A stretch of DNA of 64,000 nt from Phoronis australis (Eukaryota > Phoronida > Phoronidae), in NCBI GenBank assembly GCA_002633005.1, contig NMRA01000029.1, forward strand, positions 1,225,009 to 1,289,008, given 5' to 3'. The notes under the pieces were generated by a model. The model saw only the letters and a list, made by a program, of their open reading frames with translations, was not told where the DNA came from and did not search any database. A program made the position numbers and the translations under genes. This document shows, piece by piece, positions 11,931 through 22,844 of this stretch. Position 1 is the first letter of the stretch. The number at the start of each line of letters is the position of its first letter.

Positions 11931-12036
11931 GGAGTGCAGTACAATAGCAGTGTTCACTTGTGAGTTCGCTGTTTTCGCTACTACTAGCGCCACCAAGTAG
12001 CGAATTAGGAACGGACAAGTACGAAGCGCGAGAACA

Positions 12037-12135
12037 ATGGGGGAAGGGCGCCTTTGCAGCGCAATAAATTGCACAAATTCATTCACGAAAACACCAGAAC
12101 TATCGCTGTTTACGTTTCACAAGGATCCAAAAAAG
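12037..12135 (+). pseudogene. THAP domain exon 1, family B copy 1
   Basis: From ATG 12037, 33 codons beginning MGEGRLCSAINCTNSFTK and ending FTFHKDPKK, then donor GTAAGA. This is the start of a THAP zinc finger: C-x4-C followed by F-x-F-x-KDP. THAP domains are DNA-binding C2CH fingers of P-element-type and related transposases and of host factors derived from them. The second half is at 12748-12993. An inverted second copy lies at 32297-32394, and homology covers the 5' flank as well (11940-12260), so this is a mobile element. One extra A before the donor relative to the other copy shifts the exit phase. Confidence 0.75.
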
Positions 12136-12454
12136 GTAAGAATTATTTTTTATTCAATGATATGATACACTGTCTTTCATTTTGTGAGTTCTGTTTACGG
12201 TTGGAAGACTAGTCGATTGCAGTCCCGTCTGCAGTATAGACTACTTACTGCAGAGCCGGGCTTCAGGCGGAAAGGCTGTGATTAACGCTGTGATCATCGC
12301 CTTGTTTAATAATTAGCAGTTCATGTATTCCAAATCAAACTGTCAACATGTAAGTCACCCGAACGATTGCAAGGATACTTTTAGAAAAACATCCCCGTGG
12401 ACATCGGTCAATATGACCGGTGACGCGGCCACTGTCGCAGCCACAGAGCCTGAA

Positions 12455-12600
12455 ATCTATCTATGCGTCAAGTTAGCATCTGTAGGTCTTGGTGAAAAAA
12501 ATCGGCATGATTTTAATGTGCCAATTGGCCCAAGTTAAGCAACACTAATGCATCAGTGAAAACCTCTACGTGCCAATGATGCCGGTATCGACATCTAAGT
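12455..12600 (+). repeat. Dispersed repeat shared with 8285-8435
   Basis: Contains ttggcccaagttaagcaac and gccaatgatgccgg as in the 8.3-kb copy. It lies inside the intron between the two THAP family B exons. Confidence 0.5.
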
Positions 12601-12747
12601 CCTAGTTTTTTAGTTGAAACCAAGACTTTTGTCTCTACCACAGGCACAGTGCGACAGGACTGCTGAAGTTTAGTGCAAGGTACTAGTCTTCTATGAGCTT
12701 GGTGAATGTGAGTTGTGTTCCCGAGTATTTCATTGATTTCTCGTAAG

Positions 12748-12993
12748 TGGAAGCGCTGGAACCCGACCTTATGAATAGAGATGCAGCCTACTTGTCCAAG
12801 AACTGCAAGTTATGCTTTTACCACTTCAATGAGTCCATGTATTGGATGCTCGTATGAAGAACAAGCTGGTAGAAAATGCAGTGTCAACAATATTCGATGG
12901 CCCGAAAAATGAAGATGTCGAAAAGCTCTCCGGAGATTATGTATATAAAGGCTGTGGAAAAGACATATTTGGATATCTGTTTATCGTCTCATA
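12748..12993 (+). pseudogene. THAP domain exon 2, family B copy 1 (frameshifted)
   Basis: After an AG at 12746-12747 the three frames in turn encode KWKRW, then MNRDAAYLSKNCKLCFYHFN, then KNKLVENAVSTIFDGPK. These are the rest of a THAP finger: the invariant Trp, the C-x-x-H-F (LCFYHF) and the terminal AVPTIF-like box (AVSTIF). At least two frameshifts and stops make it inactive. No transposase core is recognised downstream; a minisatellite follows at 13161. Confidence 0.7.
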
Positions 12994-13160
12994 AAGCAAG
13001 CATTTCACTGGGACATCACGTGTAGAAAGGACAAGTCGTGAAAAAGTATCAGCTCTTTGAGCGCTGTTCAGTACCTCTTAAAATATTTTATCACGACATT
13101 TTGCTACTTTGACTGGTTATGAGTGATGATATAACGAGTGTTAATATGTTTTATAAGTCA

Positions 13161-13400
13161 ACACCCCATTTGGCACCGACATAGGTTTTAGCTGTTTTGC
13201 ACTCCGCCCATGAACCACCATGACCCCCGGTAGACGGTAAACACCCCATTTGGCACCCACATGACTTTTAGCTGTTTTGCACTCCTCCCGCGTACCACCA
13301 TGCATCCCGGGAGACGGTAAACACCCCATTGGGCACCCACATGCTTTTTAACTCTTTTGCACTCCTCCCATGTACTACCTTCCTGGCATTTGGTAGCAAA
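13161..13400. repeat. Minisatellite, 80-bp period, three copies
   Basis: acaccccatt recurs at 13161, 13241 and 13321, exactly 80 bp apart; each unit carries ggcacc-acat and gctgttttgcactcc. The overlapping minus-strand frames (MWVPNGVFTV-like repeats) result from the repeat and are not evidence of a gene. Confidence 0.9.
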
Positions 13401-14160
13401 TGCCTCCTGAACCCCCAAAAGCGATCACTAAATAATGTAGTCCATGGAGGTATCAAATGTAATTAGGAATGGAAGTTTGCCTTATTAAAACTCAAACATG
13501 AACCAAGACCAAGGGTTTTGTAGGGAGCTTCAAGAGAACGACAGCAAAAATCTTATTTTCTATTCAGGCCCTTAGCCAGCAATGCGCGGGGAGTTGTTTG
13601 AATTTCTAGAACGATGGACCTCTTATGCTTTGCAAAGGCCTTTGACGCACTTTAATTAGGGGGAAGGACATTCTGTATTTTCAACGATGACTCTCAGCTC
13701 TATGTTCCTGAATAGGACTCAAATTCGGATATGTACTGTGGTCCAAAAGATATCGTTTTCGCGTTACCTTCTACCAAACTTTCAAATCTGTTATGCTAAA
13801 ATGATTGAGTACACCTTATTACATACTCGGGCGGAATTTTTTGGTCTGAAAATGACTTCACGAATTTTTTATCTGGTTGTATTTTTGCGTTTTACACATA
13901 CTAACAGCGCCAGAAATGGGAACAGCCCATTATTCTAAAGGTTCACTACTCCGAAGGTTCTCTAGTCCGAAAATAAATAAAATGTCGAGCTCAGGTTTAA
14001 TTTTTATACTTTTGGATGCAAAAGTAAACGATACTTCTGTTATTAGATGCATTGAGTGGTGTCCCTATATCTACAATGTCCAGATGTGCATACTTTTGAT
14101 TTTAAGCGCATGAGAAATTGCCTGTAAGGCTTACGAATACGGAAAAATGAGTGCATTCGT

Positions 14161-14760
14161 GCATACCAAGTCCGGTTTTGGCCTATTGACAGATACTAAG
14201 AATGACATTCCCACCCAGTTCTCTGAAACAAAATAATGCTCCATAACCATTGATAACCCAGAAAATATTTAAAACTCCTTTCAAAGTTTGCCAAACGGGC
14301 AAGAGTGACTTACGCTTTTTGCAAATTACGGTAACTGTGGTACAAGGCCATCCACCCGGGCCATAATGTCCAAATGTTGACTTGGCGTTTATGAATTTTT
14401 AGTTGATTCATTCTTAAAATAGGATACTAAACCTTGTTTTGAGGATTTCAACCAATCCCCGTTCTCTCATCTGCTGATTCATCATTGGCGTCATCTTGAA
14501 AGATAAAAGCCGTAATCAACTACGAATTCATACCCACTATCTCACGAATTTGACATTATGGTCCTTGGTGGGTGGTCTTTTCCCACAGCTAACTTGTAAC
14601 TAGCTAAAGCGTAGGCCACACTTGCCCTTTGGCAGACTTTGAAAGGCTATTTTTTCTTAAAACTTTTGAGGGTTACAGGACATTATTTTCTTTCAGAGAA
14701 CTGGATAGGAAAGTCGTTTTTAGTATCTGTTAACAGGCCAATACCGGGTTTGGTATACAT
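14161..14760. mobile_element. Foldback element with about 260-bp inverted arms
   Basis: Left arm 14161-14425 and right arm 14497-14760 are imperfect inverted repeats nearly end to end: cagatactaa...agttctctgaaa on the left, its complement on the right, also ggccataatgtc against gaccataatgtc. The loop is about 70 bp. Outside it, ttcactactccgaa at 13946 and its complement near 15370 may form an outer inverted pair. No transposase. Confidence 0.75.
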
Positions 14761-14946
14761 TTAATTTAGAAGATTAACGCCAGTGATGCACTACCTAGTG
14801 CCAGAACAAGGATTGATGGAAATCATCACAGGGCTCACTATACTTTTAAAAGAATATGAAGTAGGAATATTAATGAGTTATCAGCCACGTTATTTTCATC
14901 AAATCCATGCCAAGGTTACATCATTTCACAGCGCGACTGAGCTAGT

Positions 14947-15219
14947 TTAGGGCCCGGGCCACTGCGCCTCAACCTCATCCGACGGAACCGCGCGCACTGC
15001 CGGTCGAAACAAAATGTTGTTAGAAGGCCACCCTGTCCCTGCCAGTCTTCGCAAAGTCAGAGAGTCCCACTTAGTCTCCTTAAATTTAAAACCGATGTTG
15101 GTCGCCGCAGCACTGACCCGTGCCCAAGATGTTGTACCTGCTTGAGAGCGAGTCGTTAATTGGACCCAAGAATCACGGTTGGCAGTGTTTGGAACTAAGC
15201 TCATTTGTAAACAATGCAA
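14947..15219 (-). other. Unassigned 90-codon frame
   Basis: GC-richer than its surroundings and open for 90 codons, but without a recognisable domain or splice context. Possibly a chance frame or a remnant inside a mobile element. Confidence 0.15.
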
Positions 15220-15691
15220 TCAATGTTTAAACGCTATTCAACTCTTGCACACCCTTTAAATGGTTACTACATGCTGGACAAAAACACGATACTTAATAAG
15301 TGCTAATTCCGACTCATTAGCAAACAATCAGAGTGATGACCTGTCGGAGTTCTGGTTACGAAATTGTGAACATTCGGAGTAGTGGATTTTCGGAGTAGTG
15401 AACCTTCGGAATAGTGACATGTACATGTAGTTTTGGGAATCTTTTCCATCAAATTCGTTGTTAGTATGAAGTATGCGAGGCCATCATTGGCACTGATTGA
15501 CTAGAGAATACTTCCTTCATTGACAAACGTTTTATTAGGTCTAGACCCACTTTTCCTAATATTTTGAACATGCTCGTCGGGGCTTTCTCAGTGCACACCC
15601 GGTAGCTGAATGGTTGGTTTTTGTTTGAGCAACGACCGAGGTCTGCCTGTTTACTTAATTCACGCCGGCAAGGCTCGCTACGATAGCTCTG

Positions 15692-16170
15692 TTGGATAAT
15701 TGGCATAGTTGTATTCCGCGTTGCTCGAACGGCGATAGAAAAATATGTTTTACAATCCCTAAGGACGTTGAGATTCGGAAGCGTTGGGTCGTTGCCATTC
15801 GCCGCAACGAAGGAAAATATTTCCGTGTAAAATTTATGAATGGTTTCGAAAAGTTAGATCATATTTTGTCGCACCTCGGTTGTGGAGCATCAAAGCATCG
15901 ACCGGCGAATCTTTGGCCATCCAGGCTGTGTTTTCATGACTGCGGATTGAAACATGATGCATTTTGCTTTCCAAAAAGGACAGGGCCCCCAATCCCTTGA
16001 TTTTGGATCCGAATATCGGCCCTATTTCCCTCTCAAAAATATTGAAAAATCACGCGAAATTCCCCCACGAGGTCAAAAAAATTCCCCTAGTGATTGAAAA
16101 TGTCCCTCTGAAGTTCAAATCAACTGTAACCGCACAGGCAACAATTTGAAAGAGCACAAAATGCTACTTG
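15692..16170 (+). pseudogene. THAP-like transposon remnant, family A copy 2
   Basis: A 102-codon frame starts CIPRCSNGDRK and continues ICFTIPKDVEIRKRWVVAIR then NEGKYFRV. This matches the first half of a THAP finger: C-x4-C, F-x-IPKD, the Trp and the basic stretch. The C-x-x-H-F and AVP box are not found in frame, so it is incomplete or decayed. A weaker inverted copy is at 5965-6455. Sequence beyond the stop at 15998 is also shared between the copies, so the repeat unit is larger than the ORF. Confidence 0.7.
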
Positions 16171-16434
16171 AGAAAGAGCCTGTGAGAGCTAGCAACAGGG
16201 CGGGATGCTATTGATGGTGATCGGGAGGTATATTTCCCCTCACTCGGCGAAAAAATTCCCAATAGACCGCTCATATTTTATATTTTCAATATTTTGAACA
16301 AAAGCACTGAACAATTTTTAATTTGACAAAATAAAATCGGCCATGGTAGTCGACGTCTCCAGTTCGTCGGAGCACATATCCGCTAGATGTGGCTACAATC
16401 GATAACACCAGCGGCTGCCAATGAGATTTTAGTC

Positions 16435-16620
16435 TGGTTAACGTCTTTAGTTAAGTTAAGACCAAGAAACGAAAACCGTCTCTGTGTTCATGAAACGGTA
16501 TTTTCTGAATTGTTGTCTTCAGTCTTGATTTACATGTAGGTGGAATTTCGATCTCATCTTTGGTATTTTTTTTGTCCTGAACCTGAGCTCATTTTTCAAG
16601 AAACGCACCCCTGGTAGGAG
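16435..16620 (-). repeat. MITE-like repeat, inverted copy of 10930-11040
   Basis: See the 10.9-kb copy. The minus strand carries accgtttcatgaacac followed by ggtcttaactta. Confidence 0.6.
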
Positions 16621-16936
16621 TTGTCATAAAATGAACACAGATCAGGCGCTGCGGTTTTGCCCAGCAAAATAAAAAGAAAACGTTCAGAAGTAGGAGTTTT
16701 ACGTAGTCGAGAATAACAAGCACTCCACAATTACAATTCATCTCACGAAAAACGATTAATCTATGATTACAACGCACAGATCGGAAAGTAAAAATTCATG
16801 TGCACGTGACTTGTTGGGCAATCTCAGTGCAGTTAATTCAGTTGCTTGTAAGCAGCTTGATTTGGTTTGAGCCAGAAACATTCACTGAACAGATATCAAC
16901 AAGTTAAATGCTAAACAAACCAATGTTGCAATTCAG

Positions 16937-17155
16937 GTCCCATAGATTCCCGTTTAGACATCAACATTGTTGACGACAGCCAATCCGACGTAAAGTTGTG
17001 CGCAAGTCTAGAGAAAAGGATTCTTGCTGGAGGGACGCAAAAGATTTCCTGCGCCAGTAATTCAATGATTGGGAAGGCAATTGAAATACAGATGTTTGGA
17101 AAAGTTGCTCTAACACTTTGCGAGGTGGAGGCTGAAGGAAAGTTCATTAGCTCAG
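16937..17155 (+). CDS. Exon: C-terminal half of FTP domain
   Basis: The 219-nt exon follows acceptor AATTCAG and ends before donor GTAAGA. It begins PIDSRLDINIVDD, equivalent to the CC-x-x-RL strand of FTP domains, has cysteines in KLCAS and KISCAS, and ends with LTLCEVEAEGKF, matching the conserved final strand (LTLCEVEV) of the family. Together with 9952-10158 it completes one domain of roughly 140 residues, the usual size. The intron between the halves is 6.8 kb and filled with repeats (THAP remnants, minisatellite, foldback). Phase 1 at both ends. The fold is clear; ligand is unknown. Confidence 0.87.
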
Positions 17156-17524
17156 GTAAGATAAACATCCTAGAAATAAACAGGCAGCTGATGCCTATTT
17201 GAGCATTTTGTTTATCCAAAACAGACATTTCTCCATAATTGGTATGTGGCTTTCTGAAACTGTAAACAAAATGCAACACTTTTCACAGATGGCTTATCTG
17301 TGCAAAATATCGCTTTCATGTACCTTGACAATGTCGAAGGTCATTTTTGCATTGGATGATTTACCGTTTCCTTCGTGAAGCCATGCATGTCAAGCTTGTT
17401 GCTTCCCTGCCTGCTGCATTCCTTGTCCCCTTCTTTACCGTCCAACACGCTTCTCTGTTCGTCTGATTTAATCTTTCTCCACCTGTCTGTCTTCTTTTCT
17501 CTCTAGGAAGGAGGGAAGGTGGGA

Positions 17525-17662
17525 NNNNNNNNNNNNNNNNNNNNNNNNNNNNNNNNNNNNNNNNNNNNNNNNNNNNNNNNNNNNNNNNNNNNNNNNNNNN
17601 NNNNNNNNNNNNNNNNNNNNNNNNNNNNNNNNNNNNNNNNNNNNNNNNNNNNNNNNNNNNNN
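17525..17662. other. Assembly gap (138 N) in a purine-rich tract
   Basis: Flanked by aggaaggagggaaggtggga on the left and agggaggagggggaggcagg on the right. The gap probably hides a GGGA/GGAGG-type low-complexity array in the intron between the FTP and kringle exons. Confidence 0.9.
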
Positions 17663-17903
17663 AGGGAGGAGGGGGAGGCAGGAAGGGAGGGGGAGGAATA
17701 CGTTCAGAAACTTATATAACAATTATTGAAATGCAATAAGAACACACTTAGAATACCGTAAAACACAATGGAATACAACTCTCAACGAAAATAGAGATGA
17801 TTTAGCTTTTGCGCATGGTTATGAAAAAAGCAAAACTGGCAAACTAGATGTTTTTAAAAGCGAGTGCACATTCGTCGTAACAGGCGATTTTGGCATTTTA
17901 CAG

Positions 17904-18191
17904 TGCCGGATATAGACTGCAAAAATACCGCAAATGGAATTGAATACCGTGGAACGAAATCAACAGGAAAAAATGGGGAGACATGCAGAAAGTGGTCGGA
18001 TCCTGATGTCAAGAGACAGTTATTTAAATTTGAGCCTATGAAAGAAGTTTTCAAGAGCTGGCCATCTGAAATACAGGAGTCAAACTATTGCCGAAATCCC
18101 AGCAACGATAGCAGAGGTCCTTGGTGCTACTCGAAGAAAACAGTTGAACGTGTTTTATTTTGCGACATTGAACTGTGTGGACGTACTAAGG
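17904..18191 (+). CDS. Exon: kringle domain 1
   Basis: The 288-nt exon follows acceptor TTTTACAG and ends before donor GTAAGT. It encodes a full kringle: six cysteines in the right order (IDC, ETC, NYC, PWC, LFC, ELC), the start motif GIEYRGTKS, and the signatures NYCRNP and RGPWCYS. Kringles are triple-disulfide modules used for protein-protein contacts in plasminogen, HGF, ROR receptors and others. The loop between cysteines 2 and 3 is longer than usual (KFEPMKEVFKSWPSEIQES). The Asp-x-Asp pair of plasminogen-type lysine-binding sites is not seen at its usual place after NYCRNP (the sequence there is SNDSR). It lies 748 bp downstream of the FTP exon; that short intron contains the 17525-17662 N gap. 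Confidence 0.93.
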
Positions 18192-19274
18192 GTAAGTCAG
18201 CAAATGATTTACATACCCTTTCATCTGTTAAGTGCTTGTCCACGAAAGCATCAGCCATCCAGCGGCATGGTGGTGGTCAGCCGATTTTCACTAAATTTGA
18301 CACTTAGATAGTCCTATGGGATCTATAAACTTGTAAAAGATTCCCTTGAATGAAAACTATTGAACGATTATTCACTTGGCATTGTTAAGTGGTGCCTGTA
18401 GATTGTTACGCAGATGTCTTGAAAAAAGGGTTCCGATTTACCACCTTTATTTAATAGTAAAATTTACTACACTGCAACCCGTAATGCCATTTTGAGGTTA
18501 TGTTCAATACATTGCTATACCAAATCTGCCCCCACTGCTATGAGAATGAAACTTGGCCAAAATGTTGACAAAACATATTACTTTCATTGCATAAAATAAA
18601 AAAAAATTGTCAGCCAGTTTATTACTTATGCATTTTGGCACAGCAAATGTACTAAAATGAGAAATTTTCAAATATCTGAGACCGTTGCGTGATCACATAA
18701 AGTGAGATTGTCTTTAAAGTTTTTCGATGTTTTACAACGTTTTTGTTGCTCCCGATACTTACCACCTAGGACTATAGTACTACTAGATACCATACATTGC
18801 TCCATTTTTTAAAAAGCCGATTATGTCCTCCCCAGTCAAAAAATGAAGGTTATTTTCATTTACAGTTGATATGCTTTGCAATTTCCTCATGGGTATTTCT
18901 TCATAGCTATTCAAGCCAGATTTTCTTTTGATCAAATGTTCATGAAATGCATGAATTATAAGTTCAGTGGCATGACCATAATTTCTATACGATTTAAAAC
19001 AGAAATTTTCCTGACGAAATACCAGGTTTTCAGTTCTCTAAAAACATTCGAATGACAAGACAAACTCCACTACTGTCCGTGACAACTCGTCGCATGTTTA
19101 GCGGCCATCGGTCGTATCATTATTTTCCTTAATTGTGTCATTGTTGGATATAACAACACAGGTCGCATGGATATAGAACCTTGGGTGTACATCATACCGT
19201 TGCCGATGAATGCTCGTCATTATCTTTACTATAACAATGGGAACAATGACGATGCTAATTTATGCGACCAGCCT
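18192..19274. other. Intron, no feature recognised
   Basis: AT-rich with no open frame of note and no recognised repeat. Confidence 0.45.
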
Positions 19275-19410
19275 CCCGTTCAGTAACGCTAGGATCTCGC
19301 TAAAAAGCAAGACTTCGCGAGATTACGTGAGATATTACCGTGTATTTTAAATAAGGACACGTGACTTTGACTAGGTTTTACCTAGGTCCTAGCGTCTACT
19401 GAACGCACGC
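19275..19410 (+). mobile_element. 136-bp MITE with inverted ends (copy 1)
   Basis: Ends cgttcagtaacgctagga and, on the opposite strand, cgttcagtagacgctaggac. Internal cttcgcgagattacg. Reverse complement matches 40071-40220 and the truncated 39426-39528. Too short to code. Confidence 0.75.
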
Positions 19411-20620
19411 CAGGTTTCCCGTGGATGACCAAAGATGGGGAATCCCAAAGAAGCCACAAATACTTATCATGCATCTCAGTAACTCTTCCCGCGCACACGA
19501 ATCCTTTCAGTGGAACCTAAACACTAATTTTTTATATCCATGTATTGTGTTGTATTGCTCATGGTACGGGTTCAGATTCCGTTGTATTAAGATATCAGTC
19601 CCCAACCCTGTAATATGTAGCCCAAGTAAAATTTCTAGACAACGTTTATGGATTTATTCTTACTGTAGTATCCATGGGCTCCAAATCTAACTCGCCTTCT
19701 TTTGACCCACTGTGAAATTTCATTAAGTCAGCCTGTTTTGTCTGGCAGCTTCTGCATATTCCTGAAAATTCGAAGTTACATTTAGTCAGCTGTATTGGAA
19801 ATATATTTTGTTGCATGTTCACAGTCCTAGGCTATAGGGATCAACCGAATAAAAACAACAGAGCCTCAATAGAGGTGGTTACTCTAATGTGGTTGAGTAG
19901 CAGCCACTGTATAATATGTATTTGCTATGCAATTTCTAGCAAAACCATCTAAAATCCCCAATGCAACCGTACAAGGTCTCCCCACCCTAGTTCACTACCA
20001 TCCTGGTTTTTTATAACGCAGAACAGTAGATGGCAGCTGATATGACCCCAAAAGTTGAGCAATACCATTCTGCCCTTCACATGAGCCCACGTTCACGATG
20101 AACACAAACAGTTAATCATTTCAACATAACAGATTTCCAAACAAACATCTGACTTGTGTAACTATGTTTTTGTAATCAATTGCATACATAGCATATACTA
20201 TCTTTTATGCACAAGTATGACATGGAAACCATAGGTTCAAGATCCTCGATAAATATTGTAGGACCCTCACAACAGCCACAAATTATTTTCTTTAGTTTAC
20301 CCTAGAATTCAGAAGATCACCGCCTTTTGGCAATCATATGAGGTAAACAGGAATTTTGAACTCTACTGCAAATTCAGCATGCATGAAACAACACCGGAAT
20401 CCTTTACGTGGTTAACAGATCAATTGTCCCTTCAGGGCCTCAAGTCAACGGTATAATTTGGGGGACGTACGGGTCATGTTAAAATTCCTGTCTTTTTTAT
20501 TCCAATTTTGGAAGGGTGCATTTTGGTGTGCGACTTTGCAATGAGTGATTGAGCAAAACTGTGAAGTGCACATTAGACATATATCAGTTACACTTTTTTG
20601 AGTTCCGTTCCATTTTTTAG
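19411..20620. other. Intron, no feature recognised
   Basis: Long AT-rich stretch without open frames or clear repeats. Confidence 0.45.
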
Positions 20621-21190
20621 CCTAACCATCATTGTAAATTTCACTACATGTAGTTGCAAAATCACAACTTACATGTAATATCAATGTAATTTTTTGAGAA
20701 ATGCAAAATATTTTTGGCGGATTTGGCATGTTTAATTAACTTCATATTTAATCACAGAAATTCAATGGCGGACATAACGTACTCTCTAGTTTCTAAAAGT
20801 AGGTCATGGGCAGATGTCATGTAAAATGTTTCAACATATTTGGTGCTTATTATGAAAAGTTATGATAACTACTTATTTTCTATGTCAATGTACACATAAA
20901 CAGCATATACTTCAAGACATTTGAAATAAGATATGATTAAGCAATAAGGCCCAAGTTATAAGCAATCATAGTGCGTCAATAAAAGTATTTTTGCATGAAT
21001 GACGTGCTCCTAAAAATCTTCCTGAGGGTCTGATCCTAGAGCTTGCATGAAGCAGGGCGTTGAACCTTGACTTTACGTTTTTGGTCATCTTTGGACCTCT
21101 GTCGAATTTCCCCTCTTGTGTGCAGTGGATGTACTCAGTGTGCATTTTTCAAGATTTTTTAAAGTTGTTTCTCTCGGAAATTTATAAAAA
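20621..21190 (+). repeat. Allelic duplicate A (570 bp) before single N
   Basis: Nearly identical to 21192-21955: one substitution noticed (aaaatctt against aaaacctt) plus one large indel of about 197 bp. The copies meet at a single N at 21191. This pattern suggests two haplotypes placed in series by the assembler, not a biological tandem duplication. Confidence 0.85.
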
Positions 21191-21191
21191 N

Positions 21192-21955
21192 CCTAACCAT
21201 CATTGTAAATTTCACTACATGTAGTTGCAAAATCACAACTTACATGTAATATCAATGTAATTTTTTGAGAAATGCAAAATATTTTTGGCGGATTTGGCAT
21301 GTTTAATTAACTTCATATTTAATCACAGAAATTCAATGGCGGACATAACGTACTCTCTAGTTTCTAAAAGTAGGTCATGGGCAGATGTCATGTAAAATGT
21401 TTCAACATATTTGGTGCTTATTATGAAAAGTTATGATAACTACTTATTTTCTATGTCAATGTACACATAAACAGCATATACTTCAAGACATTTGAAATAA
21501 GATATGATTAAGCAATAAGGCCCAAGTTATAAGCAATCATAGTGCGTCAATAAAAGTATTTTTGCATGAATGACGTGCTCCTAAAAACCTTCCTGAGGGT
21601 CTGATCCTAGAGCTTGCATGAAGCAGGGCGTTGAACCTTGACTTTACGTTTTTGGTCATCTTTGGACCTCTGTCGAATTTCCCCTCTTGTGTGCAGTGGA
21701 TGTACTCAGTGTCTTTAGCGACGCTAATATATGCCTAGGGTTGTAACGATGATTTGGGCAAGTGAATCTACTACGGCAGATAATCTAGCTCCTGCTGCAT
21801 ACATGTACATGCTTCCGAAGCAGACATGCAACTTCTCAGGAGGGCACGTTCCACCTATTTCACATCCCCTCACTTTTAAGGTTCTCAAATATATCGCTAT
21901 ATTCCTTGTGCATTTTTCAAGAGTTTTTAAAGTTGTTTCTCTCGGAAATTTATAA
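21192..21955 (+). repeat. Allelic duplicate B with a 197-bp extra segment
   Basis: Same sequence as 20621-21190, but after cagtgt at 21712 it contains about 197 bp (21713-21909) absent from copy A, then resumes gcatttttcaaga. The extra segment has no clear terminal repeats; flanking GTGT/TGTG is too short to call a target-site duplication. Confidence 0.85.
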
Positions 21956-22560
21956 AAATACTACATCTAATGCGATATACAGTGCCAGATGAATAGATAA
22001 ATTCGCAAACCTGCACTTGAGATCAGCCATCATTCAACAAACGCATACCATATGCTTTAGTTTGGTATTCAATGAGTTGGATAAACAAATCTAGTATAAC
22101 TTCATATTTTGATGGGAAATGCTTGTATCTTTATAATTAACTAAAAACATTTAAGTAAACAAATTCTTTAAAAATTGTTGCATTATACCACAGCATTTTT
22201 ATGCGTAGAAATGGCGCACAAATAGTGACTGGTTCAGCACGACAAATACACTGTACACATGTGTGCGGTATGAAAATAGTGAAATTCTGATAGCTATTAC
22301 CAAGCCTGCCTGAAGGGCTGACAAAGTTTTTTTGAATTAATGTCAAGGGCTTGGAGTCTTCTACATGCCCATGTTATTATTTTCAGCTTTCTCGTGAGGG
22401 CAGCTTCGATATAAGGGTATAACTTACTGCTGGTTTTTAACAAGCATGATAAGTACCTCCACGAAAACAGTTCCAGTGTTACCATGGTAAACGATAGTTT
22501 GGTTTCGATACCGTTTTATCTTACAATGGTCATGAACCTATCATGTGATATCAAACTTAC

Positions 22561-22844
22561 TCAGAAAAGATTCTGTTTGAAGCAGAAATTGCAGTAAACA
22601 TGTAGTAAAAATGACTCATTCCGCAACAAGAAATTGCCGCATTTTGCCCACAGAAGACTTCCATAGGATCAACTAAACCACCAAACTCTGTGGTGTCATA
22701 CTTCACCCAATTTCTCTCATCCCTAATGTGATTTATTAGACTGAACATGGTTCTGAATGGCTGAGCCCCCACCTTGCCGCTTGTTGACTGTACTGTGGTC
22801 GGTGGATCCGTGGACTGACTCTTAAGACCAAAGAGCGTTATCAC
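22561..22844 (-). CDS. Candidate exon, unknown protein
   Basis: On the minus strand an acceptor GCATCTTTCAG precedes 284 nt open in one frame, followed by donor GTAAGT. The frame includes VGAQPFRTMFSLINHIRDE and LVDPMEVFCGQNAAISC. Good splice sites and protein-like composition favour a real or recently lost exon, phase 2 at its end. I do not recognise the family and found no partner exons. It could belong to a transposon or to a gene nested in the intron. Confidence 0.3.

Noticed and set aside
13141-13456. Three overlapping minus-strand frames with WVPNGVF repeats
   Set aside because: They arise from an 80-bp minisatellite; the period is not a multiple of three, so successive units fall in different frames.
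15461-15706. Minus-strand 81-codon frame
   Set aside because: Partly antisense to the flank of THAP family A, no domain, chance frame.
17468-17722. Frames of 66-84 codons across 17.5 kb
   Set aside because: Also products of an N run and purine-rich flanks.
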